From assembly GCF_900496995.4 (NCBI RefSeq), contig NW_024470381.1, positions 310,001 through 374,000 of the forward strand: a DNA stretch of 64,000 nt, written 5' to 3'. Each line of letters opens with the position of its first letter. The stretch's first letter is position 1. This stretch comes from Aquila chrysaetos chrysaetos. Lineage: Eukaryota; Chordata; Aves; Accipitriformes; Accipitridae. The notes under the pieces were generated by a model. That model did no database searches, was not told where the DNA came from, and worked only from the letters and a program-made list of their open reading frames with translations. Of the stretch, positions 12,384 to 24,755 are shown one piece after another. The position numbers and the translations under genes are program-made.

Positions 12384-13853
12384 TATTAAAAAAAAAAAAA
12401 AAAAACCAACCAACAAAACCAAACCCTGACTCTGCTCCGTGCATCGAATTAGCAGCGCAGTGTTGGTAATTGGATTTATTTGGGGGAGGGGAGGCGTTGT
12501 TTGGTTTGGTTTTTTTTTTCTTTTTAATTCCATTAGCGCTCACTTTAGCCATATAACGTGTATATAAATCCTGGTTTCTGCTGTAACTAAAGAGAGTTTC
12601 CCCAAGCCGCGTTTTAAAAGAAGGATCAACATCTCCCTCTGTGATAACAACCAGTGTTTTCTTTATTTTAGTGCTTCTCCCCCCCCCCCCCCCCCCCCAA
12701 AAAAAACCCAATTGAAATCATCCAGGGAGGGGGGGAAAGAGAAACACTGCGTTTCAAACCTGACTTCTCCGTCTCCGCTTGGGGAGAAAAAATTACCGCA
12801 ATTCTTTAATTTCTTGCTTTAAAAAGCTGCGCCAATGGGTCATGGGGTTCATTTTTACAGCAGAATTAACTAAAAATCTTTGTATTATAGTCTTTTTCTA
12901 AAATCCTGCTGTGGCGAACAGGAGTAACCATGAAAAATCCACAAAAAAAAAACAAAAATACCCATGTGAAATTGCTTTTATAATCGTGGGGAAGGGGGGG
13001 CGTCTCCCGTTTCTTTGGGTTTGGTTTTTTTTTTTTTTTTTTTGGAAGTAAATATTTTTATGCTGTTTCTTGGAGGTTTTCAAGACAACCAGGGCACTTT
13101 GAATCCCCGAGAAGGTGACGAAATATTTACAGTCCCCAAAAGTTCTTCAGGCTACCAAAAAAAAAAAAAAAAAAAAACCAAAACCAAAAACAAGAAGGAA
13201 AAAGGTTGTATTATTGCAATTAAATTATTAATCTCAAATTATTTCGCTCGTACGTAGTTTGCATCCGGAAGAGAGGCATTTTTTTCGCCCTCCCCCCCCA
13301 GAAAAAGGCAGGTCTGCGCTTGGAAGCTCTCAGTGCCTTTTTTTTTTCCCATTGTGGAGAGAAAATCGTCCTTCCCACCATGGGATGGGATCAGAAAAAG
13401 GAGTTAAAACCCAGTTCCCAGATGGAAAATCACCATCAATGCAACTGGAGAAAAAAAAACCAACTGCACGGAAAACCCACCGCCATGTGGGTTTTTTTGA
13501 GGGGGGGGAATCCATTTTCGAGCAGTTGGCACTGTGGTAAGCACAGTCTGGCTCCACCAGCCCCGCAAAAAAACCCCAAAACGCTTATTTTTTTCAGCGA
13601 TAAAGTTGGGTTTTTTATCACTCCTTCAAATTTATGATGGGTTTTTCTCAACCCGTTGCTCCCCGAAATATTTTCCCTCGGCGTTTCGAGCGGCCAGGGT
13701 TTGCTTTGAGCGGGGCAAGAACCTGAACTTTTTGTAAAATGATTTATTATTATTTTATTTTATAAGGATCTAAAAAAAAAAAAAAAAAAACAAAAAAAAC
13801 CAGCTATTGAAGCCAGTCGGGGGATTTATTTTTTTTTCCACCTGCCAGAGGTT
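12384..13853 (+). other. ZC3H4: ZC3H4 3' untranslated region
   Basis: Follows the TAG stop at 12381-12383. It is rich in poly-A, poly-T and poly-C tracts (for example about 12388-12405, 12677-12699, 13158-13178, 13772-13790). No AATAAA was found; ATTAAA occurs near 13221. The true transcript end is not visible and may lie in the adjoining gap. Confidence 0.65.
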
Positions 13854-14353
13854 NNNNNNNNNNNNNNNNNNNNNNNNNNNNNNNNNNNNNNNNNNNNNNN
13901 NNNNNNNNNNNNNNNNNNNNNNNNNNNNNNNNNNNNNNNNNNNNNNNNNNNNNNNNNNNNNNNNNNNNNNNNNNNNNNNNNNNNNNNNNNNNNNNNNNNN
14001 NNNNNNNNNNNNNNNNNNNNNNNNNNNNNNNNNNNNNNNNNNNNNNNNNNNNNNNNNNNNNNNNNNNNNNNNNNNNNNNNNNNNNNNNNNNNNNNNNNNN
14101 NNNNNNNNNNNNNNNNNNNNNNNNNNNNNNNNNNNNNNNNNNNNNNNNNNNNNNNNNNNNNNNNNNNNNNNNNNNNNNNNNNNNNNNNNNNNNNNNNNNN
14201 NNNNNNNNNNNNNNNNNNNNNNNNNNNNNNNNNNNNNNNNNNNNNNNNNNNNNNNNNNNNNNNNNNNNNNNNNNNNNNNNNNNNNNNNNNNNNNNNNNNN
14301 NNNNNNNNNNNNNNNNNNNNNNNNNNNNNNNNNNNNNNNNNNNNNNNNNNNNN
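13854..14353. other. Assembly gap (500 N)
   Basis: Exactly 500 N, a usual placeholder length, so the true size is unknown. It separates the 3' end of ZC3H4 from the 3' end of SPINT2, two genes pointing towards each other. Confidence 0.99.
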
Positions 14354-14415
14354 AGGGGGGGCGGTCCTCCCATTCTGGGGGGGGTTCCACAAAGAAGGGA
14401 TGCACCCCCCGCTTC

Positions 14416-15741
14416 TCAGAGGGTGTAGGCGTTGCTCATCAGATATTCCTTGTCGTCGCTGGGGCTCCATCCCGTTCCCACTCCCGGCAGCTCCGGTTTT
14501 CTCCGGCACGTCTTGAGGGCGACGTCTGTCACGTAACCCAGCAAAATGGCTGCCAGGACGGCCAGGAGCACTCCCAGTGCCAGCACTGTGTGTGTGGGGG
14601 GGACACCCCCAAAAAAAACACCAAGAGGGGACATTAGGATGTCACCCATGTCTCCAGGGGAGGTGGGGAAGGGAGCCCCGCCAGCACTTACCTTTAGTAG
14701 AGAGAAGATCGCTGCGGAAATTGGCACCGGTGCCACCGGTATCTTCTGCGGGGAGGGAAACCGGAGTGAGATGGGGGGGCGGACAGGGGACGGGGACACC
14801 GGAATGTCCCTGAGGCTGCTCGGGGACGGTCCCCTGCCCCTCACCTGGCTTGGGGCTGCAGCGTTTCAAGCATTCCTCTTCGTGCTGGTAGTTGTTCTTA
14901 TTTCCCCGGCAGCCGCCGTAGATGAATTGCCGGCAGGTTTGGTTTGCCGGGCTGTAGTACCAGCGCAGGAAGGAGGCACGGCACGGGCCGGTCACCCGAG
15001 GGACGGTGCAGTATGCTGGGGTGGGGGGGGGGGGGGGTGGGGAGGAATTTAAGGGGGGGTATGTTGGGCACAGACCTCCCCCCAAATTCTCCTGGCGTTG
15101 CCCAAGGAAATGGTGGTGGGGGGAAAGGGATTTGGCAGCGCTGAGCGTCGCTGTAAGGTTTTACCGTCGTAGGTGGAGTCGGCCTTGGTCTGCTCAGCGC
15201 GATGCTCGGGTTTCTTCGGAACTGAGGAAAATGATTTAAAAAACAAAACAAACCACAAACCCAAAATGACCCAGTTTGGTGGGTTATTTTGGGGTGTTTG
15301 ACAGCAAAACAATAAAAAGACCCACAAATGACCCAATTTGGTGAATTATTTTGGGGTGTTTGACACCAAATTCAGTGTTAAAGCCTCCTGAGATGGTTCC
15401 CAGGGAAGGATTGGGTGAGTGATTCCCCCCCAAACCAGGACACGGCCACATAGGCATTCACCATGACATCCGCTCTCCGCTCGTGGTGAACGCCGGGACG
15501 ATCCCCGGCTCCCCCAAGGGATGGGATCAGCGCCGTGTGTGTCCATGCCCCCGCTCCATGGTGACCTTACCCCCTCCAAGGATGCAGCTCTCCTGACATT
15601 CCCGCTCCGTCAGGAAGTTGTTGGCGTTCCCCTTGCAGCCGCCAAAGACGAAGCTTTGGCACGAACCACCACTGATGTTGAACCACCACCGTGGCATTGA
15701 GGCCCGGCACTGTCCCACCACCTTGGGCAGCGAGCAGAGCT
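14416..15741 (-). CDS. SPINT2: Kunitz-type protease inhibitor 2 (HAI-2), first exon missing
   Basis: A single-pass membrane inhibitor of serine proteases such as HGF activator and matriptase (family knowledge). Coding exons in transcript order: 15571-15741 (Kunitz 1, with GQCRAS reactive loop, arginine at P1, and an NIS glycosylation site), 15165-15221 (linker), 14845-15015 (Kunitz 2, GPCRAS loop, NQT site), 14692-14745 (juxtamembrane), 14416-14585 (membrane helix [18 protein letters not shown] and a tail ending [14 protein letters not shown]). Six cysteines are present in each Kunitz domain, all phases join, and the C-terminus matches the human DDKE...L ending. The signal-peptide exon should supply one G before AG-CTC-TGC at 15741; it was not found up to the start of C19orf33 and may lie in the poor-quality stretch upstream. 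Confidence 0.93.
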
Positions 15742-16023
15742 CTGCCAGGAGGAAAAACAAAAAAAGACATTAACCGCCACAACCAAAAACCCCACTTTCC
15801 CCAAATTTTGGGGGGACAGATGGAACCGCCAACCTGCCCCCCTGCATTGGGAAGGGATTTACTGGCTCGGCAGCCCAGCTCCGTGCCCATTCCCAGCACG
15901 AGGCAGAGCCCGGGAGGCGAACTGTCCCCCCACAGAAAACATCCAGCAGCCCCCCCAGCCTGCGCTGCTGGAAATAGGGCAGGGAGCAGTGCTCCAGGGC
16001 CAGAGCGACAGCAAAACCGCCGC

Positions 16024-16288
16024 GATAATAAGTAATAAACCAAGTAACAGTAATAAACTGACAATAAGAAACCAAATAATAGTAATAAACTGACAATAAT
16101 AAACCAAATAATAGTAATAAACTGACAATAATAAACCAAATAATAAGAATAAACCAACAATAATAAACCAAGTAATAAGAATAAGCTGAAAATTATAAAC
16201 CAAATAATAATAAACTAAATAATAATTAAAAATTGACAATAATAAACCAAATACTGATAATAATAAACAAAATAATGATGATGATATA
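16024..16288. repeat. SPINT2: AT-rich tandem repeat (AATAATAAACCAAAT type)
   Basis: About 265 bases of imperfect units built from AATAATAAAC, CAAATAATAG and TAATAAACTGAC, an AT island inside otherwise GC-rich DNA. It probably lies in SPINT2 intron 1, since it is upstream of the Kunitz-1 exon on the minus strand. Long hydrophobic open frames across it come only from the repeat. Confidence 0.85.
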
Positions 16289-17440
16289 CCAAAGAGCCAG
16301 AAACTTCCAGTTTTAGACAAAACCAAGCCTAAATCCCCAAATTCGGGCTTTACCGAAATCCTCCGTCGCAAAACCACCCCCTTGGCCACTTCCCGGCGCT
16401 CCATGACATGGGGGGGGACACCCCAAATGGGATCACAGGGTGGGGTACAGCCCCTCAGAGGCATGGGGAGGTTTTGGGGGGCCTCTATGTGCTGCCCCCC
16501 CAACTTAATACACCTCCTGGGGTCGGGGGGTGGTGGAGAAGAGCTAGTGGTGCATGGATTTGCTGGGCCGGTGGCCACAGACGCTCCAGGTGCCGCAAAA
16601 TTATCCAGCTGGGACCTGATTTCTAGCTGAAAGTGATGAAATATGTTTAAAAAAAACCCCAAACAACCCAAAAAGCCACATTTTTGGCTCAGGAAAAGAA
16701 AAATCCCAGCGTGGATCAGAATCCACCGCCCCGGGAAAGACCCAAATTTCTTCCTCGTTAAGCCACCGAGGTAATGAACTGGGTTTAAAAGTGCAAGTCG
16801 TTTCCTGTTTACGGAGAATTTGAGGGCAGCGACCGGGCGAACTCGCTCCCTCGAGGGCTCCCAGCCACTCTCCAGGGTCGGTTGGAATAGCCAGGATCCA
16901 GATTTTTGCTGGGGGAAAAAAAGCCGCTGCTCCGTTCTGAGGGAGCGGGATGGATCCTGTGACTGCAGAGGGGGTGGGGGAGGGTGAATCTGTCTCCCCC
17001 AAGGTAGGGGGTGCTTTGAAGCCCTGTAAACCCCCCCCCAAAATCAACCCTGGGGCGTCGGGGAAGGCTTGGGCGGGATTTCCTCGAGATGAAGAGGAAG
17101 CTTGGAGCAGAGGGAATGATGGGGTGGTGGTTTCGGGGGGGGGGTGGTGGTGGGGTGTGAAACCCCTTTTTGACCCCCCCCACACGTCGCCAGAGCCACT
17201 GGGGCGGCTTCCCCCAGCCCACTCCCCGTGAAGGGAAGGAACAATGAGCCATTTTCGGTTTAAAAATGACAAAAAAAAGAAAAAGGAACAGAGGCTTTTC
17301 CTGGAGAAGTGCGCAGGCCACCTGACCAGAGACCCCATCCCCAAAGGGCTGGAACGCCCCAGGAGGATTTGGACCCCCCCCCTCACGGCCCATGACACCC
17401 CAGAGTACCCCCCCAGGGACACGGGTCATTCCTGAGGCGT
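16289..17440. other. No gene recognised
   Basis: GC-rich sequence with poly-G/C runs (for example around 17130-17180). Several open frames exist on both strands, but none resembles a known protein, none has a convincing pair of splice sites, and none supplies the missing SPINT2 signal peptide. Confidence 0.5.
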
Positions 17441-18060
17441 GTGACCCCACTCAGGCTTTCCCTAAGGTCATCACCCCCCAAAAGGCCACAACCCCACACA
17501 ACGTGCCCCCCAAGAGGGGTTCCAAGACCCTCCCCTGATGCTGTGACCCCACAGGACCCCCCCCAAGGACCCAGGCTCACTCCCCAAGCCCACAACCCCA
17601 CTCAAGATTCACCCTAGGCCTCTCCTCCAAAGGCCATAAGCCTTACAGAGGCCCCCAGAGCCCCCCGCTAAGTCTTCAGAGCCACCCCTCAAGGCTGTGA
17701 GCACCCTCAAACCTTCCCTGTGACCACCCCAAAGGTCAGGACCCCCTCAGGGTCCTCAGAGAGGCCCCCAGAGCCTGCCCCAAAGCCCACAGCCTGCCCG
17801 TCAGCAGCCTTCAGAGGGTTTCAGAGCCCCTCTCTCAATTGTCTTCTCTGTGAACCCCCCCTTCCATTAACCTTCCCTCGTGACCCCCTGAAAGGTAGGA
17901 CCCACCCCTCAGGACCTTGTTTTACAGATTTCGGTTTCCCCCAGAGCCCCCCTAAAGCCACAGCCTGCCCCCCAGGAGCCTTCAGAGCCACAAGCCCAAC
18001 AGGGGGACCCACACCCTTCCAGAACCACCGTAAGGACACTCATAATTTACGCCGTACCTA
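17440..18060. repeat. Degenerate C-rich minisatellite
   Basis: Loose repetition of phrases such as CCCCAAAGGCCACAACCCCA, CCTTCAGAG, CCCCCAGAGCC and CCCTCAGGACC with a period of very roughly 40-55 bases. Unit boundaries are blurred. No coding signal. Confidence 0.55.
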
Positions 18061-18994
18061 ATACGAGAACCACCTTCCAGACGTACATATTCCGATTAGA
18101 CTCCAAAGCAGCCCCTCCTCCAGGATCCGTGCCTCCCCCCCCTCTTGTGACACCACCTTACAAACCATACCATATGGGGACATCCCCCCAACTGGCGCTC
18201 AGGACCCCACCCGTAACGGCCGTCCTCAATATCCTGGGCGCGCTAACACTCCCAGATAACAACCAATAAGGACCCTCACAGCCCAGACTGGCGTCAATAT
18301 CTACTCCCCAAAGCCGCCCTACTAGTGATCCCCGGCCTGCAGGTTCTCCTCCATCAAAGGCCCGCGCCCCCCCACCCCCGTTTCTTATAACTCACGCTCT
18401 ACACTTCCACACCCCATCCCGGGCTTGTGAGGCGGCCGGCACCGTCTACCGAGCAGTTGGGGTCCCGCGTATCATATATCCGTCCCGGCGTGCGCGGCCG
18501 TTGGGCACGTAGATGGCGGGCCGGCCCTGTGGCACGGAGGAGGCAGACAGGAGGGCGGGAGGAGCCCCGACCAGGACGCCGATGGACACACTTTGCTTCA
18601 GCCCCGCCGTTCTTTTCCGATTAGCAGATGAGTCCACACAGGTGCACCCGCACCGCCAGACTACAGCCTCACACAGGTGCAGCTCCCTCATACCCGCCCG
18701 CCGAGCTCCGCCCCGACGCGAGCTTCCAGCTAAGCCCCCCCGAGCTCCGCCATACTTCTTTTCGAGACTCTCGCCCCATATGTTTCGCATTCGGCATCGC
18801 AGGCCCCCGCCCGCCACCATTGAGCACTTGCTGCTTAAGTCCCGGCCCCCAATTCGGTTTGCATCTTCCCGGCGCACGGGAAAATACAAGCCCCCCGCTT
18901 AACAAACGGACACCGGGCACTAGACCCGGCGCAGATACGGGGCACTACGTTAGCGGGCTACTAAGGGCTTAGGCGACCGCACTCTTTGTGGCGT

Positions 18995-19780
18995 GACTAT
19001 AGGGGACATAGGGTACAGTGGCGTCGGTGTACTACTAGGTGCTATTAGTGATTCTTTCTATATGGGCTAGCCGGGAGTGTCGGTGGCTATAGTGGCATAT
19101 AGCGCGCACTGTGGGGATCTATAGGAGTCAACAGAGCTTTGTGGCCGGTCTATATAAGGGGGCTATCGGGCATTATACGGGTTAGGGGAGCTTAGTGAGC
19201 GCTCATAGGGGGTTACCACGGTTAAGCTTCGGGTATATAGGGTTACGAATGGGAGCCGTGTTGCGGTGCCTATAGGACGTCCGGCGTACAGCCTTCCCCG
19301 TGCCACTATGGGTCTAGGGGACGATGTCAGCGGTCTATAGGGGGATTATAGGGTCTTAGGTGGAGCTTGTCGGGGTCTTACTCAGGGGTTCGATTATGGC
19401 GTTGGCGCCCCTCACATAGGCTTTGTTAGATGAGCTGTCGGGTTGACTTTCTTTCTACCTGGGGGGGGTACACCCCCGGCTCATAGGGTTCAGGCGCAGG
19501 TGTGGCTGCTTATAGGGGATAAAGGTGACTATGATGGGCCACCCCTTTTATAGGTGTTAGGTTATTTGGTGCTGTGGGGTGATTGTAGTTGGGATTATAG
19601 GGTCTATAGGTTGGAGCTGTGGGCTCTATAGGGGGCTATGGGGCCTATAGGGTTAGACGACCTGTGGGTGCTATAGGGCCTATAGAGTTCACGGGAGCTG
19701 TGGGCACTATAGGAGGCTACAGGGAGCTATAGGATCTATAGGGTTAGATGAGCTGTGGGCTAATACGGTCTCTATGGTCG
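18995..19780. repeat. Degenerate CTATAGGG minisatellite
   Basis: Units built from GGGGCTATAGGG, CCTATAGGGTTAG and GAGCTGTGGG recur throughout, barely recognisable at the left and much cleaner at 19550-19760 (period roughly 40-50 bases). No coding potential. Confidence 0.75.
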
Positions 19781-20329
19781 GGGGCGAGCGTGGAGCTCAC
19801 ATCCTGTTTTACCGCCAAATTCCCAGCCCCAAGAACGGTGGGGAATCACAATCACTCCCCCTCTCCACCCAACCCAGACACATCTCCCCACTCGCAACCA
19901 GCCCAATCACCACCAGGCACCCGCCCACACCTTTCAACTTACTACCCACCTGCCATGCCCCACCAGCCCCCTATAGCCAGGCAACGGTCCCGCTCCCAAA
20001 CACAGTAGAGAACGTTATGTAACAACACGACGCCCCCCCTTTCTGGACTGGCGCCGGCGAACAGCGTGGGGCTGGCGCACGGCAGGGGCGGGGTGGGTTC
20101 CCGCCCGCTATTCCTCACGCTCTTCCCACCGTGCTCCCGGGAGTTTCCCCCAAAACACCACGCCCCGCAGCCCCGGGCTCATGACTTTTTTTTCCTTTCA
20201 GCGGCGACCACGGCGAGGCGTCACACCACTTTCGTCAAGTCACCAACACTGGCCGGGACGCTGACACGGGCGGCTGGACACCGAGCAGCGTGAGTTACGT
20301 TATCGGTCGTGCTCCGCCGCCGGCTTTGG

Positions 20330-20530
20330 ATCCGCCGAGGCTCCTTTACCGCGGGAGGGTAGGGACGGGGAACGGCGAAGGCACCGGGAAGGGAGCGGGA
20401 CCCAGAGCCAGCAACCAGGGACGGGGAACGTGGAAACGGGACATCCCGGGAGATTTAGCACCTAGGGACCGGACGGGAATTGGGACAGGGAACGGGGAAC
20501 GGGAATGGGAGCCTAGCTAACCCGGGATAA
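20330..20530. repeat. Degenerate GGGAACGGGA-type repeat
   Basis: Short runs of GGGACGGGGAAC, GGGAACGGG and GGACGGGAATTGGGACAGGG recur with many irregularities, inside the low-confidence stretch. Confidence 0.55.
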
Positions 20531-23500
20531 GGGAATACGACGCCTACCAACGAGACACAGTTTTGCCCACGTACAAGCACCGGCCCGAACGGTGATACGC
20601 GGACTGGGTTACCCGAATAGCCAACTTTGGTAACAGCCCGGAACGGGGCGCGCCAGCGGGATGGGAGCAGAACAGGGTCAACGGAGCAGGACCCCACAGG
20701 CAGGACAAGGGGCCGGACCTGCCGACATGAGACCGGGAGGCTGGCGGCACGCGCGCAGGCGGTGTAGACAGCTTTCCACCCGGGACTGGAAAGGGGAAAG
20801 AGCGATAGGTGAATGGCGGACTGGCACGTCCCAGAGCCCCCCGACGGGTCGTTGAAACTTCCTGCACGATTCCTAGCACAGGGTTTACAGGTTTGTGTGG
20901 CTCGTCTCCCGCTACCCCACTTCACATCCGCCCCGTGCTGGTATCCCGGTCATCCAATGTGGGAACAGATCAGCCTAGGACTTGTTGCCGGCAAACGTCT
21001 TGTTTCGCGGGCCCGGGGGGGGGAGGGGGAAGGGGGGGACACGGGCGAAGATGGTTTTTGATTTTTGGTGGAGACCTGTTCCGTCTCTTAAAACGCTGGA
21101 TACTCGGTTCAGGGGTTGCACCACCGGGGGGGCGGCCTATTGCGGGACAAGCTGGTGGACTGGGGTTGGCAGTCAGACAAACCCGCGGGGTTGACCTGGG
21201 GCCCCGTTTCCTTCCCTTTTTTTTGGCTTCGCGTCGGACTTCCATTCGGGGACAAACAAGGTCCCCAAAATTCCCGCTGGGGAGGGGCGTGGGTGCACAA
21301 CACAACCACACCCCCACCCCCCCCTCACCCACAACCGTTTCCGGCTGGGTTGCCGGATCAAACGAAACATCAACAGGGCGGGTGTGCTGGTGGTATTGGG
21401 TGACACCAAGGGGCCCCTGTCACACCTGGTAAACCCAGTCCCATGCGCAGGAGGGGGAGACTTGCACCGGGAAGATTGGTGGAACATCGTGACATTGGAC
21501 TTTTTTCGGAGACAAGGACGAGAGAATTTTCGATGACCCAAGAGCTGCACGGCCCCTGTTGGGTTGTTGTTCCACGGGGGGCACCCACCCACACGAGTTT
21601 TGAGGGGGACAGGCCACCAGAGTTGACACCCCACCTTCCTCACCATCTTACCGCTCCCCACAAATTATCCACTCCTATCATACAGGGCCATATTCCGGAG
21701 ACTAGTGCACTGATGACAATTGAGGTACGCACACCCTCTTGGGGTGGGGTGGTGGCTGTCATGAGCTGGCGGTCCGTCAACACGAGGTGCTGGGGGTGAT
21801 GATGCATACATAACACTCACACCCTCCCCGCATTCTTCCCAGTGCTCTCGGCTGCTCCCACAAACAGGTCGCTTTAAAAGCTCAATAAGTTACTTCAGCT
21901 TAGAGCTTCCTCTGGGGTGGGCTTTTTCATCCACCCGCCGTCCTTTTATACTCCAGAAGCAAGCATATAGGGAGGTGACCTTTTCTTTTTGGTTCTCGGG
22001 GGGGACTTAACTTTTCTTTTGGGGCGGTCCCTCTAATATAGCCCCCCCTCCTTTCTTTATACCCCTTCACCCCTCCAACGAGCGACCTTCATACGGGAGC
22101 TCATGCACACTCCACCAATGCACACCCGCGGCTAACCGAAGAATAAACAGTCCTACAGCGACCCCACCGACCGCGCAGGACACCCACAACACACACCCAC
22201 CCCAGTGATTCCCCCCACTCGTGATACGCGGCGCGGTTGTGGGGGTTATGTGCTGGTCACCCCTGCAGCACACCACCTCCCTACAGGGGTACGCCTCCAC
22301 CAAGCTTCAAACACCAGCACCATGTACAGTATTATCCCAACTACCATGTAAAGCCTCGACCACACACACCCGCGGACCACGCACACAACCGCCTGCGTCA
22401 ACACCATGGGCGTCGCGCCGCCCGTGGCAACTGGCCGCGGCGACCCCGCTCCACCAAATGTTGGGGTCCCCCCCAAACAAAAACAGGGACGAACACCCGA
22501 CAAACCAACTAGGGAGCCCCCATTACCCACTAAATACAAGACACCCTTACCCCCCCCACAGCATTGCCTGCCCTTAGCCCCCGCTTCAGTCCATATTTAG
22601 GATGCAGGGCCCCTTAGAACTCTAGCTACGCCCCGGGGTGGACAATAAACATCAAAATAAACCCCACCTAAGCCGTTTAGGCTTCGCCGCGTTGTACCCA
22701 GTTGCGGCCCCCCATCCCCGCAAAAACAACAACTTGTGTCACTGCGGTGTAGGAGCCTGCCTTTATCATACACCCGCCCCCCACCCCGCCAGCTGTTATA
22801 GAAGCAATACAGATGTTGTGGACATTACATTATCGGCACAGGAAGTGCCCACCCCCACAGATCCTTGTTTCTACCAGAGGGAGGGCCTGCAGGATTTCAA
22901 TTTGACCCACACCCGTTCCCCCCCTTACTTCACCAAAACTGCCGCGCGGCGCTGCACCCAACCTCCCATGACTTCGCTGACCACAGCCATTAATATTCCC
23001 CACTTTTATTTCTGTGTTTGTGGATTGGCGACCAAACTTGTTTTTTTTGCGGGTGTGCGCGCAGTACTGGGTGGGGAAAATTTTTCCGGGGAAATGGGGG
23101 GGGGCTGCCCCCGGTTGATGGAGTGGCCTTGGGGTAAGGGGAGGGGTTGGGATGAGCACAACTTCCGCACCCCAAACAGCGATGTAGGGTTCACAGCCCT
23201 GTGGGCGGCCTCTTGGGTGGGCACAACTGGAGGAGGTTGACAGGTTGAACGGCCCAGATCACCAGGGACAGGGGTGGGCAGTTGTGGGGTGCCTGACCCC
23301 ACCCCCGGCCCCCCCATAGCCTGCCCGCACTCCCCAAAAAACCTGGCAGGGCGCTCCCTTCCAAGCCTGCATATGCTAATATCGGTTCGGTGGACTTACC
23401 CCTGGGGATTCGCCCGGCTATCGTGCGGGTTGGTCCCTGGCAGGGGGGGAGACCAGCCCTGGAACCCCAACGGTAACCGGCTTGGTGGGGCGGGGGGCTG

Positions 23501-23700
23501 GGGGGTACACCCCAACAACACACCCTGCCTTTTTTTCTGCTACCCTATGTGGGCGTGGAGACCCAAACACCCCCACCTGCACACAAACCCCATAGACATC
23601 CCAAGAAGATCCTCCATAGGTGTCCCCCCACTAACGCCCCCCCTCCCCCCCATAATGACTTCTCTGGTGCATTTTGGGCACCTTGCTTGTTCTTTGTAAT

Positions 23701-24698
23701 TATTTTTCCTCTTTTTTTCGGGGCTGTTTTTTTAAAATTCTTTTGTAGAAAAACAGGGTTGTGGGCACTCACTAGTGGGGGGAGGATGGGGGAATTGCCC
23801 CCCCCCCCATGAGAGGGGGGGTTTCTCCCCCCTTCCCTGCCTTTTCTCACCTGGATTCAGCAGCTGGCTGGACCTGGGGCAGGGCAAACCCCCTCCAAGT
23901 GATTTTGGGGGGGGGGGGGGGGGTCCTAGTGCTTTTGGGGGATCCTATCCCCTTGCTTTTGGGGGGGGGGGGGCACATGGGGGGCATTCCTGATTCATTG
24001 TTGTGTCGAATCAACCAGATTGAGGGTTTAATTATTAATTTTGGGGGTGGGTTGTTTGGTTTTGGGGTTTTTTTTATACGTTAAGAGGGATTTTTTTTTT
24101 TTTCCTGAATAAAGGGAGATGTGAACCACCCTCTGGGGGGGCTTGGGATTCTTGGGGTGGGTGGGGGGGCATCCCAGAAGTGCCTGGGGGGGGGGGAGGC
24201 TGAGATTCTCAACCATGGGGAGAGTGGGAAGCTCTGATGGGGCTGGGACACCATCCCCCCACCCCAAGCCCAGATGAGGCCCTTTGGGGCGGGGGGGGGG
24301 GGGGGCAAAAACAGGGAGTCCAGGCCCCTATGGGAATGGGGGGGACACTGGCACCCCCTTATGTGTGGGCCCCTCCCTCCCAAATCTGCTGGCTCAGCAA
24401 AGATAAACCCTGTGGTCCCACCCTAGCGCCAGCTGGACTGGATCCGGAACACACCCAGGGGGGTGGGGGGGGTCCTCCTATTCGCTCACCCCCCCCAACC
24501 TGCTGGGGAAAATTGGGGTGTCGGGGGGGGGGGGGGGGGAGGAGAAAAGGGACAGAACTGTCCCTGTTTTGGGTGGGGGGGTCCTGAACCTTGCCTCCCT
24601 CCCTGCCATGCAAATACACCCCTCCCCAAAAATATTCAGACCCCACCCCAAGAGGCACCACCCAGGGCAAGGTCCCCCCCGCCCCACCCTGTGCACCC
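23701..24698. other. Upstream region of C19orf33, no gene
   Basis: Dominated by long G and C runs (23900-23930, 23960-23975, 24290-24306, 24520-24540). An AT-richer patch at 24000-24110 is the only compositional change. Open frames here are low-complexity and were not accepted as genes. Confidence 0.55.
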
Positions 24699-24705
24699 AT
24701 AAAAG
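24699..24705 (+). promoter_or_regulatory. C19orf33: TATA-like box of C19orf33
   Basis: CATAAAAG lies about 50 bases before the ATG, just downstream of CACCC/GC-rich sequence. This is the only TATA-like element seen before any gene in the window; its use as a promoter is inferred from position. Confidence 0.6.
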
Positions 24706-24755
24706 CCGGGGGGGGCCAGGTTGGCACTGCAGTTGCTGGCAGCTCCCCCCCCGCC

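Larger units (their letters stand above)
18061..23700. other. Gene-poor, low-confidence sequence
   Basis: No exon of any known gene was recognised in 5.6 kb. The texture differs from both sides: repeats are smeared by dense substitutions and indels, CpG and TA steps are scattered at random, and motifs sharpen only near 19600-19760. This would suit unpolished single-read sequence or a strongly decayed repeat field. SPINT2 exon 1 should fall here or nearby; PPP1R14A, a neighbour of this cluster in mammals, was looked for and not seen. Confidence 0.5.

Noticed and set aside
13770-14640. Open frames of about 190-280 codons across the N stretch
   Set aside because: They exist only because N codons cannot be stops.
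15868-15962. Exon-like minus-strand segment with a TATTTCCAG acceptor and a GTAAAT donor upstream of SPINT2 Kunitz 1
   Set aside because: The encoded peptide is not a signal sequence, does not resemble SPINT2, and does not end in the phase required by the next exon.
15859-16671. Hydrophobic minus-strand frame (YYYLVYY, FITIIWF) resembling a membrane protein
   Set aside because: It is the translation of the AATAATAAAC repeat; the hydrophobicity is a consequence of AT content.
16289-24698. Search for PPP1R14A, a mammalian neighbour of SPINT2/YIF1B
   Set aside because: No frame with its conserved inhibitor segment was found on either strand; absence in this poor region is not proof of loss.
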